A DNA stretch of 64,000 bases, from assembly GCF_004114915.1 (NCBI RefSeq), contig NZ_CP022219.1:5052501-5116500 (forward strand), given 5' to 3'. The stretch's first letter is position 1, and each line of letters opens with the position of its first letter. Source of the stretch: Bradyrhizobium guangxiense. GTDB taxonomy: Bacteria > Pseudomonadota > Alphaproteobacteria > Rhizobiales > Xanthobacteraceae. Both the position numbers and the translations under genes were made by a program. This document shows, in pieces, positions 8,706 to 18,277 of this stretch. The notes beneath the pieces were generated by a model that saw only the letters and a program-made list of their open reading frames with translations, was not told the DNA's origin and ran no database searches.

Positions 8706-9317
8706 ATGTCAAGGGTGAGAACCAGGCCGACCAGGGACGATACGCGCGACAGGCTGTTCGAGGCCGCCGCGCGCGTGTTCGAGGAGGACGGCATCGGCGG
8801 CGCCAGCATCGAGGCGATCGCCGCAGCCGCCGGCTTCACCCGCGGCGCGTTCTATTCCAACTTCAAGAGCAAGGACGAACTCATCATCGCCATGCTCGAG
8901 GACCATGTCGAGCAGTCGATCCGGCGCAACCTCGACATCCTCGCGCAGCACGACAATCTCGACGATTTCATCGCCGCGCTGAAGGCGATGGACCGCACGC
9001 AGCAGGACCCGCTCGGCCGTGCGCCGCTGCTGCACATGGAGATGATCCTGTTCGTCGCGCGCGCCGAGAAGCGCCGCCCCGAGCTCGCAAAACGCCTGCG
9101 CGCGCGGCGCAAGCTGATCGCCGACATCATCGAGGCGACGCTGCAGAGCAACGGCAGGAACGACAGACTGAACCCGTCCTGGATGGCCTCCGTCGTGCTC
9201 GCGCTCGAAGACGGCTTTCGGCTGCACCGGCTGATCGATCCCGAGACAACGCCGGCCGACAGCTTTCTGCGTGCGATCACGGATCTGCGGCGGAGGACGG
9301 GACTGGCGGGGGAGTAA
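8706..9317 (+). CDS. TetR/AcrR family transcriptional regulator
   Basis: The 203-aa product has a typical TetR N-terminal helix-turn-helix: TRDRLFEAAARVFEEDGIGGASIEAIAAAAGFTRGAFYSNFKSKDEL in outline, residues about 10-60, with the GAFYSNFxSKDEL recognition segment. The C-terminal ligand-binding half is variable and gives no ligand. It is divergent from the P450 gene with a perfect palindrome between them, so it probably represses the P450 and itself until a substrate or related ligand binds. Confidence 0.92.
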   Translation: MSRVRTRPTRDDTRDRLFEAAARVFEEDGIGGASIEAIAAAAGFTRGAFYSNFKSKDELIIAMLEDHVEQSIRRNLDILAQHDNLDDFIAALKAMDRTQQDPLGRAPLLHMEMILFVARAEKRRPELAKRLRARRKLIADIIEATLQSNGRNDRLNPSWMASVVLALEDGFRLHRLIDPETTPADSFLRAITDLRRRTGLAGE

Positions 9318-9327
9318 GAGCGTCTTC

Positions 9328-10389
9328 ATGGCGCTGACGCCCTGTGCAAGCGGGTTGCCAGGTTTGTCGCCGGATCGGACAAGGCATGCCTGCTTTGGGA
9401 AAGAAGTCCGATCTGCCCTGCGCCACAAAGGAGTCTCATCGTTCGAACCCAGGATTCCCGTCCTGCCTCAACTTCCCAGCGGCCCTGCCACGCCGACGTC
9501 TCTTGTCGATGCCCTGCAGGCGGTTGCCGGGCTTCCGCCAAAGGCGCGCGCGAGCTTTGCCTGGGGCCTATGCGTCCGCGGCACCTACGCCCCGTCCCAT
9601 CTAGCCAGGGACATCACCACATCCCGCAGCTTCACCAGGCCATCACGGGTGCTGGCGCGCTTCTCGACGGAGGGCGGCCCCCCGAACGCGGCGGACACCG
9701 AGAGGTGCTCGCTGCGTGGCTTCAGCTTCCGGCTCGGCAGCGAGGGCCAGCGCTCCGACATTTTCACTCAGAGCGCCCCGGTTCATTTCGCCAGGACGCT
9801 CGACCAGATGCTGGCTTTCCTTCAGGCCCGCATGCCGGAGCAGGACGGCAAGCCGGACATGGCGCGAGTGGAGGCATTCTCCGCCGCCAATCCCGAAACA
9901 CGGCGCCAGGCAAGTTACCTTGCCGCGCATCCGCCGCCCGCAAGCCTTGCGCGCACGACCTATTGGGGCGTGCACGCCTTTCCTGCGACCAACGCCATGG
10001 GCGAGACACGGTTCATCAAGTTCAAGGTCGCGCCGGTCGGCGAAGCGGACGGGCCGACCGTGGACGCGGTCGCGGCCAGATCCACCGGCTTTCTGTGCGG
10101 CGATCTCGAATCCCGGATCGCGGCACGCGATGTCAGGTTCAGCGTGATGGCGCTGCTCGGCCGTCCCGCCGACCCGGTCATGGACGTGACCATCCGTTGG
10201 CCGGATGAGGACGGGCACGAAGCGGTCCGCCTCGGAACGATCGTGATAACAGGCATCGAATCCAACGCAGCGTGCGACGGGTCCGCGTTCGATCCAGCCA
10301 ATCTCGCCGAAGGCATAAGCCATCCGCCGGACGAGATGTTTGCGGCGCGGCGCGCCGCCTACGCCATCTCTCAGACACGGCGTCGCTGA
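9328..10389 (+). CDS. Catalase-fold protein (SrpA-like) lacking the distal His
   Basis: The roughly 330-aa core follows the catalase-related peroxidase (SrpA-like) pattern: LVDALQAVAG, GLCVRGTYAPS, RVLARFSTEGGPPNAADT, YWGVHAF, FDPANL and a C-terminal AARRAAYAIS. The proximal heme-ligand Tyr in RRAAYAIS is kept. The segment that normally reads RxxHAKG reads RASFAWG, so the catalytic distal His appears replaced by Phe. It may bind heme without normal peroxidase activity. No signal peptide is seen. The start is unclear: ATG 9328 is used; the frame opens at 9271 inside tetR, and the conserved part begins near 9450. Confidence 0.75.
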   Translation: MALTPCASGLPGLSPDRTRHACFGKEVRSALRHKGVSSFEPRIPVLPQLPSGPATPTSLVDALQAVAGLPPKARASFAWGLCVRGTYAPSHLARDITTSRSFTRPSRVLARFSTEGGPPNAADTERCSLRGFSFRLGSEGQRSDIFTQSAPVHFARTLDQMLAFLQARMPEQDGKPDMARVEAFSAANPETRRQASYLAAHPPPASLARTTYWGVHAFPATNAMGETRFIKFKVAPVGEADGPTVDAVAARSTGFLCGDLESRIAARDVRFSVMALLGRPADPVMDVTIRWPDEDGHEAVRLGTIVITGIESNAACDGSAFDPANLAEGISHPPDEMFAARRAAYAISQTRRR

Positions 10390-10412
10390 GCGGAAGGCGT
10401 CTCGAGCCCGGA

Positions 10413-11345
10413 CTACGTTTCGCTATCCGGCACGCCCTGCGCCTCACGGCGCCACATTCCCGGGCTGATGCCGACCACCGCAGAAAAGACCCGGGTGAAG
10501 TGGCTTTGATTGGCAAACCCGGCCGATATCGCAATCTCCGACAGTGACAGGTCGCGCACCGTCAACAATTGCTTGGCCGTATCCACGCGCCGGCGCAGCA
10601 GCCATTGGTGCGGCGGCAGGCCGGTGGAGACGCGAAACGCGCGCGAAAAATGACTGACGGAGAGATCGAACTCGGCTGCGATCTGTTCCAGTGAGAGCTT
10701 TCCGCGGAGATCGGACTCCAGCCTTTCGCAGGCCCGCTTGACCTGCCAGGGGGCAAGGCCGCCCCGCGCCTGCTCGGCAGCGCGCCGCAATCCGCCGTAG
10801 GTCGCCGCAACATGTGCGGTGAGCGCGAGCATCATGTGGTCGACGAAGAGCTGATTGGCCTCATCAGGCTGGCGCAACGCCGCCAGGAACGAGGCGCCGA
10901 GATGACGGATCGTCATGTCGTCATGGCCGACACCGGGCTGATAGACGAGTTCACCGAGCCGTGGCGCGCCGCCTTGCCTTGCCATGTCGTCCAACGCCGA
11001 ACGGGGCAGATGGAAGAACAGAGAATGGAAAGGCTTGTCGATCACGTAGCGCGGATCGCGTTTCAGGTCGTAAAGGTACGTGGCGCCGGCGCGGATATCG
11101 CGCTTGATCACGCAACGGCCGCGCTCCCAACACTCGCAATCGGCGAAATCGCGAAATTTGAGGCTGACGAGATAGGCGTCCTCCGAGGGCATCGAATCGG
11201 AAAGACGCGCCACGGGGTGGTCATCCCGCGTTTCGGTGACAGCGAGCTCGGCGCTGCGCAGCGAACGCGTGACCAGCGTTGGCGGAGCATCCTTCAGATG
11301 CAGAAACCGTTCGACCTTCTGCGCGAAGGCACCCGTCTGTGTCAT
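10413..11345 (-). CDS. AraC family transcriptional regulator
   Basis: The 310-aa product has a C-terminal AraC/XylS double helix-turn-helix: SLEQIAAEFDLSVSHFSRAFRVSTGLPPHQWLL and LSLSEIAISAGFANQSHFTRVFSAVVGISPGMWRRE in outline (about residues 210-300). The N-terminal 190 residues form a sensor of the kind with LKFRDFADCE and YLYDLKRDPRYVID. The start at 11345 (MTQTGAF) is preferred over 11396. It converges with the catalase-fold gene, with only 23 bases between the two stops, and is divergent from a second AraC gene. The target cannot be named. Confidence 0.88.
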   Translation of the reverse strand: MTQTGAFAQKVERFLHLKDAPPTLVTRSLRSAELAVTETRDDHPVARLSDSMPSEDAYLVSLKFRDFADCECWERGRCVIKRDIRAGATYLYDLKRDPRYVIDKPFHSLFFHLPRSALDDMARQGGAPRLGELVYQPGVGHDDMTIRHLGASFLAALRQPDEANQLFVDHMMLALTAHVAATYGGLRRAAEQARGGLAPWQVKRACERLESDLRGKLSLEQIAAEFDLSVSHFSRAFRVSTGLPPHQWLLRRRVDTAKQLLTVRDLSLSEIAISAGFANQSHFTRVFSAVVGISPGMWRREAQGVPDSET

Positions 11346-11735
11346 GGGAGTAGATCTCGTAAGGGCAGACTGGGAGAGCGCAAGCGCCATCGCCAAATCA
11401 CGCCCGATTATCGGGCATCGTCACGCGACGGTCCAGACCGGCGCGCCAGAACGACAGCCGTCCGTCGGCTCGCCACATCATCGTCACGAACTGCTTTTCG
11501 CGAGCAATTTCAAAGAACTTTGACGCCTTTCCGCAGTCTCCGTTTAGCGCCCCGACAAGGCGTCACCCGCCCATCGTGCGTTTGTGAAAGCGCGCGCCAG
11601 CTTGGAGCAGGATCGGACAAAGCATGATCGCTTCAGGAAATACGCTGGGCCTTCGCAGCGCATAGAACACGCGCCGCCCCGTACGGATACGGACAACTGA
11701 TCGAAAGCTCGAAGCTGATCAGCAGGAGGCACGCA
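11346..11735. promoter_or_regulatory. Divergent intergenic region between two AraC genes
   Basis: This 390-base gap must carry the promoters of both AraC genes. Near its right end CTGATC and GATCAG form an inverted pair around GAAAGCTCGAAGCT (11696-11721), about 15 bases before the second start, a possible autoregulatory site. CAGGAGGC precedes the ATG at 11736. Nothing else is recognisable. Confidence 0.4.
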
Positions 11736-12683
11736 ATGACCGGGAGCACTGCACTCATGCGCAATCCCTCGCACAAGCCCTTGCCGGGCGCACAGCCGCA
11801 CGATGGCTCGCGTTCCGAGCGACGCGCCGATACGGAGATGGCGCGCGTGCTCGGGACCGAACCACTCCGCATCGCGTTGGAGCCCTCCGGCGCCGGGATC
11901 GCTCACTGGAAGCATGATCCATTGCACGACGTCGTCGAGCCCATGAACCACCACGTGATCATGGCCTACAACGGCGTGATGCAGCGCATGGAGCGGCGGA
12001 CGGGAAAATCGGTTGCGATCGGTACGTTTCGGCGCGGGGTCGTGATCATCATTCCGGAAGGATCAAGCTCTCGATGGGACATTCCGAAGCCCGTCGATGT
12101 GGTTCAACTGTATCTTCCCGATGCAACGTTGAAGCGCGTCGCTCGCGAAGCCGGGGTCACGGCAACGGACGACTTGCTGGAACGGACGGCGCATCCTGAT
12201 CCGATTACGTCCCGGCTGCTCTTGAGCGCGGCCGATACGCTCGGTGGCAATGAAGCCCTGGATACGCTGTTCCGGCATCAGCTGACAGATCTTCTGGCCA
12301 CGCGCCTCTTGGTTGCGCACACGGGTTCGCCGACCACGCTCCAGCCGACCGTGGGCGGGCTGGCGCCGAAGGTCTTGCTCCGTGCGATCGAACGGTTGCG
12401 CTCGGACAGCGATGCGGACGTCTCCCTTGATGCGTTGGCTTCCGATGCCGGACTATCGCGCTTTCACTTTTGCCGCGCCTTCAAGGAAAGCACCGGGCTC
12501 TCCCCGCACGCCTGGCTGCGCCAACACCGGCTCGAGCAGGCAATGAACATGCTGCGCGACAGCGACGAAACGGTCGTCTCGATCGCCGCGGCGCTGGGTT
12601 ATTCGTCGCAGACGGCGTTCGCAGCTGCCTTCAGGAAGCTGACCGGCGAGACGCCGAGCGACTGGCGCAGGCGCCAGCGTTAA
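11736..12683 (+). CDS. AraC family transcriptional regulator
   Basis: The 315-aa product ends in an AraC/XylS DNA-binding domain: VSLDALASDAGLSRFHFCRAFKESTGLSPHAWLRQHRLEQA and the second helix-turn-helix VVSIAAALGYSSQTAFAAAFRKLTGETPSDWRR in outline (residues 225-312). The N-terminal half (HWKHDPLHDVVEPMNHHVIMAYNG) looks like a cupin-type sensor. The start has CAGGAGG eight bases upstream. The genes that follow on the same strand (small protein, FAD oxidoreductase, metallo-hydrolase) are plausible targets, by position only. Confidence 0.88.
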   Translation: MTGSTALMRNPSHKPLPGAQPHDGSRSERRADTEMARVLGTEPLRIALEPSGAGIAHWKHDPLHDVVEPMNHHVIMAYNGVMQRMERRTGKSVAIGTFRRGVVIIIPEGSSSRWDIPKPVDVVQLYLPDATLKRVAREAGVTATDDLLERTAHPDPITSRLLLSAADTLGGNEALDTLFRHQLTDLLATRLLVAHTGSPTTLQPTVGGLAPKVLLRAIERLRSDSDADVSLDALASDAGLSRFHFCRAFKESTGLSPHAWLRQHRLEQAMNMLRDSDETVVSIAAALGYSSQTAFAAAFRKLTGETPSDWRRRQR

Positions 12684-12782
12684 CAGCAATCGCAATGCAG
12701 CCACGGCAATCGCTCTGGCGCAGCGGCAGATTCGATCCGCTAGACCATCACCATGTCCAGACCAATCGACGGGAGATCGAAG

Positions 12783-13088
12783 ATGACCTGGAAGACCTTC
12801 ATTGGCCGGCGGGTGATCGCATCGCGCCGCCGAGGCCTTGCAACCGCAACCCTGTACGGACTCTCGCTGGCCGTTCGCTTCACGTCGGCGACGGGCGAGG
12901 AGATCGAGATTCCGCCGCACGCCATGCACCCGACCTACCCGCTGGTCTCCATCATGACCCTGGATAGCACCGGCCTTCCCTATCAGGACCGGGGCCCGAG
13001 GACGGCTCAGCCGGTCGTCCATCGCCAGGGTTGGTTTCGCCAAGACGGGCCACCGAGTTCACCGCTGTCGCGCTGTCTAGCGCCTTAA
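12783..13088 (+). CDS. Hypothetical protein, about 101 aa
   Basis: The reading frame starts MTWKTFIGRRVIASRRRGLATATLYGL with GGGAGATCGAAG just upstream, followed by LSLAVRFTSATGEEIEIPPHAMHPTYPLVSIMTLDSTG. The last 30 residues (RTAQPVVHRQGWFRQDG) look unlike a folded domain, so the 3' part may be out of frame or the gene may be decaying. It could be a short basic leader protein or a remnant. I do not recognise a family. It lies 99 bases after the AraC gene and 109 before the oxidoreductase. Confidence 0.4.
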   Translation: MTWKTFIGRRVIASRRRGLATATLYGLSLAVRFTSATGEEIEIPPHAMHPTYPLVSIMTLDSTGLPYQDRGPRTAQPVVHRQGWFRQDGPPSSPLSRCLAP

Positions 13089-13197
13089 CAGCGGCGATTC
13101 ACGTCACCTCTTCGCGCCGTCGCCGGACGCTGCCTTGAGCGGGGCAGCGACGGCTCGCGCGCAGACCATCGAAACGCAGAGATCAAGGAGAAAACCC

Positions 13198-14403
13198 ATG
13201 CGACTGGTCATCATCGGCGCCGGCTTCGCCGGCATGTACGCCGCCCTTTCCGCCGCCCGCCTGCGCGAGATCCAGGGCGTCTCACCAGAGGCGCTCGAGA
13301 TCGCGCTGGTTGCCCCCGAGCCGACGCTCGTGGTTCGGCCACGGCTCTATGAACCGAAACCGGAGACCCTGACGGCGCCGCTGCTGGGGGTGCTCGAGGC
13401 CATCGACGTCAGCTATGTGCAAGGCATGGTCGAGACGGTCGACACCAAATCCAGCATGGTGAAGATTGCCACGGCGAAGGGCGCGAAAAAGACGCTCTCT
13501 TACGACCGGCTCGTCGTGACCACCGGCAGCCGGCTGTTCCGTCCGAACATTCCGGGTCTTGCCGAGCACGGTTTCAGCGTCGATTCGCTGGACGATGCGA
13601 TCGCGCTCGACAAGCACCTGCATGGCCTCGCCAAGCGACCGGCGACGACCGGGCGCGACACGGTCGTCGTCGCCGGCGGCGGCTTCACCGGCATCGAGGC
13701 TGCCACCGAAATGCCGGCGCGGCTTCGCGACATCCTCGGCACCAACGCGAGGACTCGCGTCATCATCGTCGAACGCAACGATGCGATCGCGCCCGACATG
13801 GGCGCAGGCCCCCGCCCGGTGATCGAGGAGGCCCTGCGCAAGGTCGGCGTGGAGACACGGATCGGCGCCGGTGTCGCCTCGCTCGATGAATCCGGCGTCA
13901 ACCTGTCGAGTGGCGAACACATCGAAACCGAGACCGTGATTTGGGCTGCGGGCATTCGCGCCGCGCCGCTGACGACGCAGATCCCCGCCGAGCGCGACAG
14001 TTTCGGCCGGTTGCTGGTCGACCGCCGCCTGCAGGTGACCGGCGTTCCGGGCGTCTTCGCGGCCGGCGACGCGGCGCGTGCGGCCTGCGACGACGAGGGC
14101 AATTACGCGCTGATGTCGTGCCAGCACGCCACGCGGATGGGTGCTTTCGCCGGCAACAATGCCGCGGCCGAGCTGCTCGGCCTCGCGACCAGGCCTTACC
14201 ACCAGAAGACCTACGTCACCTGTCTCGACCTCGGCGAAGCCGGCGCGCTGTTCACGCGCGGCTGGGAGCGCAACGTCGAGATGGTCGGGGACATCGCCAA
14301 GAAGACGAAGCGGGAGATCAACACGGTCTGGATCTACCCGCCGCGCGCCGAGCGCGCCGCAGCGCTCGCGTCCGCCGATCCGGAGCGCGTAACTGATCTG
14401 TAG
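13198..14403 (+). CDS. NAD(P)/FAD-dependent oxidoreductase, NDH-2-like
   Basis: The 401-aa protein is a two-dinucleotide-binding flavoprotein of the type II NADH dehydrogenase/ferredoxin reductase class. The N-terminal FAD Rossmann motif VIIGAGFAGMYAA is at residues 4-16; a second nucleotide motif, VVVAGGGFTGIEAATE, near 155-170 binds NAD(P)H; the late GVFAAGDAAR motif near 290 contacts FAD. It probably oxidises NAD(P)H with a quinone or soluble acceptor. ATG 13198 follows AAGGAG by eight bases. It is followed by the metallo-hydrolase gene, 99 bases downstream on the same strand. Confidence 0.88.
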   Translation: MRLVIIGAGFAGMYAALSAARLREIQGVSPEALEIALVAPEPTLVVRPRLYEPKPETLTAPLLGVLEAIDVSYVQGMVETVDTKSSMVKIATAKGAKKTLSYDRLVVTTGSRLFRPNIPGLAEHGFSVDSLDDAIALDKHLHGLAKRPATTGRDTVVVAGGGFTGIEAATEMPARLRDILGTNARTRVIIVERNDAIAPDMGAGPRPVIEEALRKVGVETRIGAGVASLDESGVNLSSGEHIETETVIWAAGIRAAPLTTQIPAERDSFGRLLVDRRLQVTGVPGVFAAGDAARAACDDEGNYALMSCQHATRMGAFAGNNAAAELLGLATRPYHQKTYVTCLDLGEAGALFTRGWERNVEMVGDIAKKTKREINTVWIYPPRAERAAALASADPERVTDL

Positions 14404-14502
14404 ACACCGGCCTGATGTTGGCCGCGCGCCCTGCGGGCGCGGCCCCACCGCAGCCCTTCAAGAACCAGAGCACGAAGCACGCGAACAGAGGAGCCTTCAA
14501 AG

Positions 14503-15459
14503 ATGAATCAGATGATCTCTAACGCTCAGAAGGAGACGAACATGAACCTGCACGACGCCACACGCCCCCACGGGCCGGGGCCCCAAGAGCTGGTTCCGTC
14601 GCGCTACGCGCTGAAGATCGGCGAGATCGACGTGATGGTGATCAGCGATGGAGTGCTGATGCTGCCGGGCGCAATGCTGGCCCATAACGCCGACCCGGCC
14701 GTCCGCGCGGCGTGGCTGAAGGACATGTTCCTGCCTCCGGATGCTTTTGATTGGGCCCTGAACGTGGTCGTGGTGCGCAGCGGCGACCAGACGATCCTCG
14801 TCGACGCCGGCCTGGGATCCGACCCGAACTTGCACCTGCCGCGGGCCGGGCAGCTGAGCAGGCGACTGGATGCCGCCGGCATCGATCTCGAGGCCGTGAC
14901 CGACGTGGTGCTGACGCACATGCACATGGACCATATTGGCGGACTGCTCGTCGACGAGGTGAGGGAACGGCTGCGTCCGGACCTGCGCATTCACGTGGCA
15001 GCCGCCGAGGTCGCGTTCTGGAAGGCGCCCGATTTCTCTCGCGTCTCGATGCCGCCGGGTTTCCCGGACGCGCTTCGGGCGACCGCCAAGCGGTTCGCGA
15101 AAGAATACCACAACCAGCTGCGTACTTTCGAGGATGAGCACGAGGTGGCGCCGGGAGTGGTGGTCACGCGCACCGGTGGTCACACCCCCGGCCACAGCGT
15201 GGTCCGTCTCGCATCCGGCGGCGATCGGCTGACATTCGCCGGCGACGCCGTGTTCACTGTCGGGTTCGACCACCCCGACTGGCACAACGGCTTCGAGCAT
15301 GATCCCGAAGAGGCTGCCCGTGTCCGCGTCCGCCTTCTGCAGGAGCTGGCAGCGAACGGAGAGCTCCTCGTCGCCACTCACATGCCGTTCCCGTCCATCG
15401 GCCGGGTGGCGGTCGACGGCGACCACTTTCGCTGGGTGCCAGCCTTCTGGGACTACTGA
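14503..15459 (+). CDS. MBL-fold metallo-hydrolase
   Basis: The product of up to 318 aa has the metallo-beta-lactamase metal motif THMHMDHIGG (HxHxDH), a later GGHTPGHS histidine and the FAGDAVF aspartate, so it should bind two zinc ions. The arrangement resembles AidB/AttM-type lactonases and quinolone-degrading MBL hydrolases, but the substrate cannot be fixed. Two starts are possible: ATG 14503 behind GAGGAG, or ATG 14542 behind AAGGAGACGAAC; the second has the better spacing. No signal peptide is seen. Co-transcription with the upstream oxidoreductase is likely. Confidence 0.88.
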   Translation: MNQMISNAQKETNMNLHDATRPHGPGPQELVPSRYALKIGEIDVMVISDGVLMLPGAMLAHNADPAVRAAWLKDMFLPPDAFDWALNVVVVRSGDQTILVDAGLGSDPNLHLPRAGQLSRRLDAAGIDLEAVTDVVLTHMHMDHIGGLLVDEVRERLRPDLRIHVAAAEVAFWKAPDFSRVSMPPGFPDALRATAKRFAKEYHNQLRTFEDEHEVAPGVVVTRTGGHTPGHSVVRLASGGDRLTFAGDAVFTVGFDHPDWHNGFEHDPEEAARVRVRLLQELAANGELLVATHMPFPSIGRVAVDGDHFRWVPAFWDY

Positions 15460-15538
15460 CCGCTCGTCGGGTTAGAGCCGAACCGGGGGTGCGAGCTCAA
15501 CGCATGAGTGAGTTCGCGCCCTGTGTTCGACGCTGCGC

Positions 15539-18121
15539 TTAAGCGGACCGCCGCACCGCATCGCTCCCTGCCGCCACATCGAGCCGCCTCAGCATCGCCC
15601 TCGCTTGCTCGGCGCAGTGCTCGATCAGCCAGCGTTCGAAGGCGACGGGGGGAAGCGCGGGGGCGTAGAGGAAGCCCTGCACGACGTCGCAGCCGAGCTC
15701 AGCCAGCGTGTTGCGCTGTCCTTCCGTCTCGACGCCTTCGGCGACGACGGTCATGCCGAGGCCCTGGCCGACGCGCACCACCGCGGTGGCGATCGCGAGT
15801 GCGCCGGCGTCACGCTCGATGTCGCGCATGAAACTGCGGTCGATCTTCAGTTCGCGGATCGGCAGATGCGCGAGGCGGCTGAGGCTGGAATAGCCGGTGC
15901 CGAAATCGTCCACGGAGAGTCCGACGCCGAGCGCCCGGATCGCGTTCATCGTCTCCAGCGCAGCGACGCTGTCCTGCATGAACGCGCCTTCCGTGATCTC
16001 CAGCATCAAGGCATCCGGCGGCAGTTCGTGTTCGGCGAGAATGTCCTTGAGCCGCGCAGCCAGGGTGACGTTGCGGAAATTGATCGGCGACAGGTTCACC
16101 GAGACGCAGGGAATGTTGAGCCCGGCGCGGCGCCAGCTCGCCATCTGCCGGCAAGCCTCGCGCACCGACCACAGGCCGATCTGCTCGATCAGGCCGCACT
16201 CCTCGGCAAGCGGGATGAACTTTGCCGGCGAGACATCGCCGAGCACGGCATCGTGCCAGCGCGCCAACGCCTCGACGCCGTGGATCGCGCCGTCGCAGCT
16301 GCGAACCTGCGGCTGGTAGCTGAGGCTCAACGCTCCTTCCGCAATGGCGCCGCGGAGCGCTGCGATCAGCGCCAGCCGCTGCTCGGTGAGCCCATTCATC
16401 TCGGGGCTGAACAGGCGGTGGGTCGAGCGTCCGGCCTGCTTGGCCATGTACATGGCGGCGTCGGCCTGCTGCATCAGCGTGTCGATGTCGGTGGCATGAT
16501 CAGGATAGAGGCTGATGCCGATGCTGGCCGACATCTGCATCAGCTTCGATCCGAGCCGCAGGGGCGCAGCCAGCGCCTCGGTGATGCCGGCCGCGATGCG
16601 CTCCGCACTCTCGGCGTTACGTTGCGGCAGCAGGATGACGAATTCGTCGCCGCCGAGCCGTCCCAGCATGTCCTCGGGGCCGATCTGCTCGCGCAGGCGC
16701 TGCGCGAGCAGGATCAGGAGCTCGTCGCCGGCGGCGTGACCGAGGGTGTCGTTGACGTCCTTGAAATGATCGACGTCGAGGAACGCCAGCGCGACATGGC
16801 TGCCGGTCGGGCAGGCATCGATCGCCGTGGTGATCAGGTGCCGCAGCTGCGCGCGGTTCGGCAGACCGGTGAGGATATCGTGGTAAGCGAGCCGCGCGAT
16901 CTCGGCGCGCGCCTCCTTGCGCTCGATCGCGAAGGCGCCGAGATTGACGCAGGCCTCGACGATGCGGCGGTGCCAGTTGCTCGGCGCGCGGGGCTCGCGA
17001 TAGTAGAAGGCAAAGGTCGCGATGACGCGGCCGTCCTTGGCCTTGACCGGGGTCGACCAGCAGGCACGCAGGCCGATCGCGAGCGGCATCGCTTTGTACG
17101 GCTGCCAGCGCGGATCGGTCTCGAGGTCTGTCGCAAGCACCGGCTCGCCATAGAAGGCAGCAGTGCCGCAGGAGCCGACATTGGGGCCGATCGCGATGCC
17201 GTCCAACGCGCGAGAATAAACGTCAGGCAGGCTGGGGCCGCCGAGCGGATGGATCAGGCCCGCAGCGTCGACATGAAGCAGCGAGCAGACGACATCCGGC
17301 GCGATTTCCTCGACGCGGCGGCACAGCCTGTCGGCAATATCGGTAATCGGAACCTCGTCCGCGAGCGAGCTCATGATGAGCTGCTGCAGCGAGCGCAGCT
17401 GCTTGGTCTCGGTGATGTCCTCGATCAGCGCGAAGATGTGCTTGACCCGGCCTTTCTTGTCACGGAAAGCGTCGATCCTGGCGCAGACCCAGATCTCCTC
17501 GCCGTCCTTGTCGTAGGCAAGCACTTCGGCTTCGCCGCGGCGGCCGCCATGCATCAGGCGCCTGACGAGCTTCTCGACCGCCTTACGGTCGGTGTAGCAG
17601 CCGGCGATGAGCTCGCCTGCGCGGCGGCCTTCGGCCTCGGTGCTGGTGTAGCCGAACAGCGTCGTGAAGGCCGAGTTGACGTAGACGATGTTCTGCTCGG
17701 TATCGGTGATGATCACCGCCCGGTTGGTCTGATCGGAGACGGCGTGGAGCAGTCCGATTCTGACGCGGCTCTCGGCATCCGCGGTGACGTCGCGTGCGAA
17801 CACGACGCGATGGATCACCCCGCCGGTTGCAATGGACGAAAGCGAGATGGCCGCCCGGATGCGGCTGCCGTCACAACGTGTGAGGCTGATCTCGTCGCGG
17901 AACTCCGCTGTCGGATCGGCCTGGAGACACTTCAGAGCGAGAATTCCGGCATCGCGGCCGAGCACGTCGGCGCGCGCGAGTTTCCAGATCCGCTCGGCAC
18001 CGGCGTTGAAATGCGTGATGCGACCTGCGCCGTCGACGATGACGACGCCATCGTCGGCGCATTCCAGTGCAGCCAGCAGCACGTCCGGATTTTCTGTCGC
18101 AGGACTATCGGAGGCAGACAT
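15539..18121 (-). CDS. PAS-PAS-GAF-GGDEF-EAL c-di-GMP signalling protein
   Basis: This 860-aa soluble protein has two N-terminal PAS domains (about residues 12-230; RITHFNAGAERIWK and NIVYVNSAFTTLFGY), a GAF domain (about 260-420), a GGDEF domain with intact RLGGDEF (about 540) and an EAL domain with VEALARW and DDFGTGYSSL. The inhibitory RxxD site five residues before GGDEF reads GPED, so product inhibition is probably lost. It may make or degrade cyclic di-GMP; GGDEF may only regulate EAL. ATG 18121 is the likely start; 39 codons upstream lack family similarity. Confidence 0.9.
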   Translation of the reverse strand: MSASDSPATENPDVLLAALECADDGVVIVDGAGRITHFNAGAERIWKLARADVLGRDAGILALKCLQADPTAEFRDEISLTRCDGSRIRAAISLSSIATGGVIHRVVFARDVTADAESRVRIGLLHAVSDQTNRAVIITDTEQNIVYVNSAFTTLFGYTSTEAEGRRAGELIAGCYTDRKAVEKLVRRLMHGGRRGEAEVLAYDKDGEEIWVCARIDAFRDKKGRVKHIFALIEDITETKQLRSLQQLIMSSLADEVPITDIADRLCRRVEEIAPDVVCSLLHVDAAGLIHPLGGPSLPDVYSRALDGIAIGPNVGSCGTAAFYGEPVLATDLETDPRWQPYKAMPLAIGLRACWSTPVKAKDGRVIATFAFYYREPRAPSNWHRRIVEACVNLGAFAIERKEARAEIARLAYHDILTGLPNRAQLRHLITTAIDACPTGSHVALAFLDVDHFKDVNDTLGHAAGDELLILLAQRLREQIGPEDMLGRLGGDEFVILLPQRNAESAERIAAGITEALAAPLRLGSKLMQMSASIGISLYPDHATDIDTLMQQADAAMYMAKQAGRSTHRLFSPEMNGLTEQRLALIAALRGAIAEGALSLSYQPQVRSCDGAIHGVEALARWHDAVLGDVSPAKFIPLAEECGLIEQIGLWSVREACRQMASWRRAGLNIPCVSVNLSPINFRNVTLAARLKDILAEHELPPDALMLEITEGAFMQDSVAALETMNAIRALGVGLSVDDFGTGYSSLSRLAHLPIRELKIDRSFMRDIERDAGALAIATAVVRVGQGLGMTVVAEGVETEGQRNTLAELGCDVVQGFLYAPALPPVAFERWLIEHCAEQARAMLRRLDVAAGSDAVRRSA

Positions 18122-18277
18122 CGGTGGACCCGAAGCATCGGGAAGAAACGGCAAACGGCCAGAGGCTAACGCTCCGATGGTGTCCAAGACGTTTTTGCAA
18201 TCGCCCCGGCATTTGCCAAGCCGCAACATGCTTAACATTCGGCGAAGGACGCGCAGGTAATGCGGTATGCCCGAAAC

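Noticed and set aside
9436..9460. A TTCGAACCC motif resembling a tRNA T-arm
   Set aside because: No acceptor or anticodon stem can be formed around it on either strand, and it lies in the coding region of the catalase-fold gene.
15605..18169. An 854-aa plus-strand frame over the PAS-GAF-GGDEF-EAL gene
   Set aside because: Antisense shadow with RD/RH-rich repeats; the minus-strand frame has intact GGDEF and EAL motifs.
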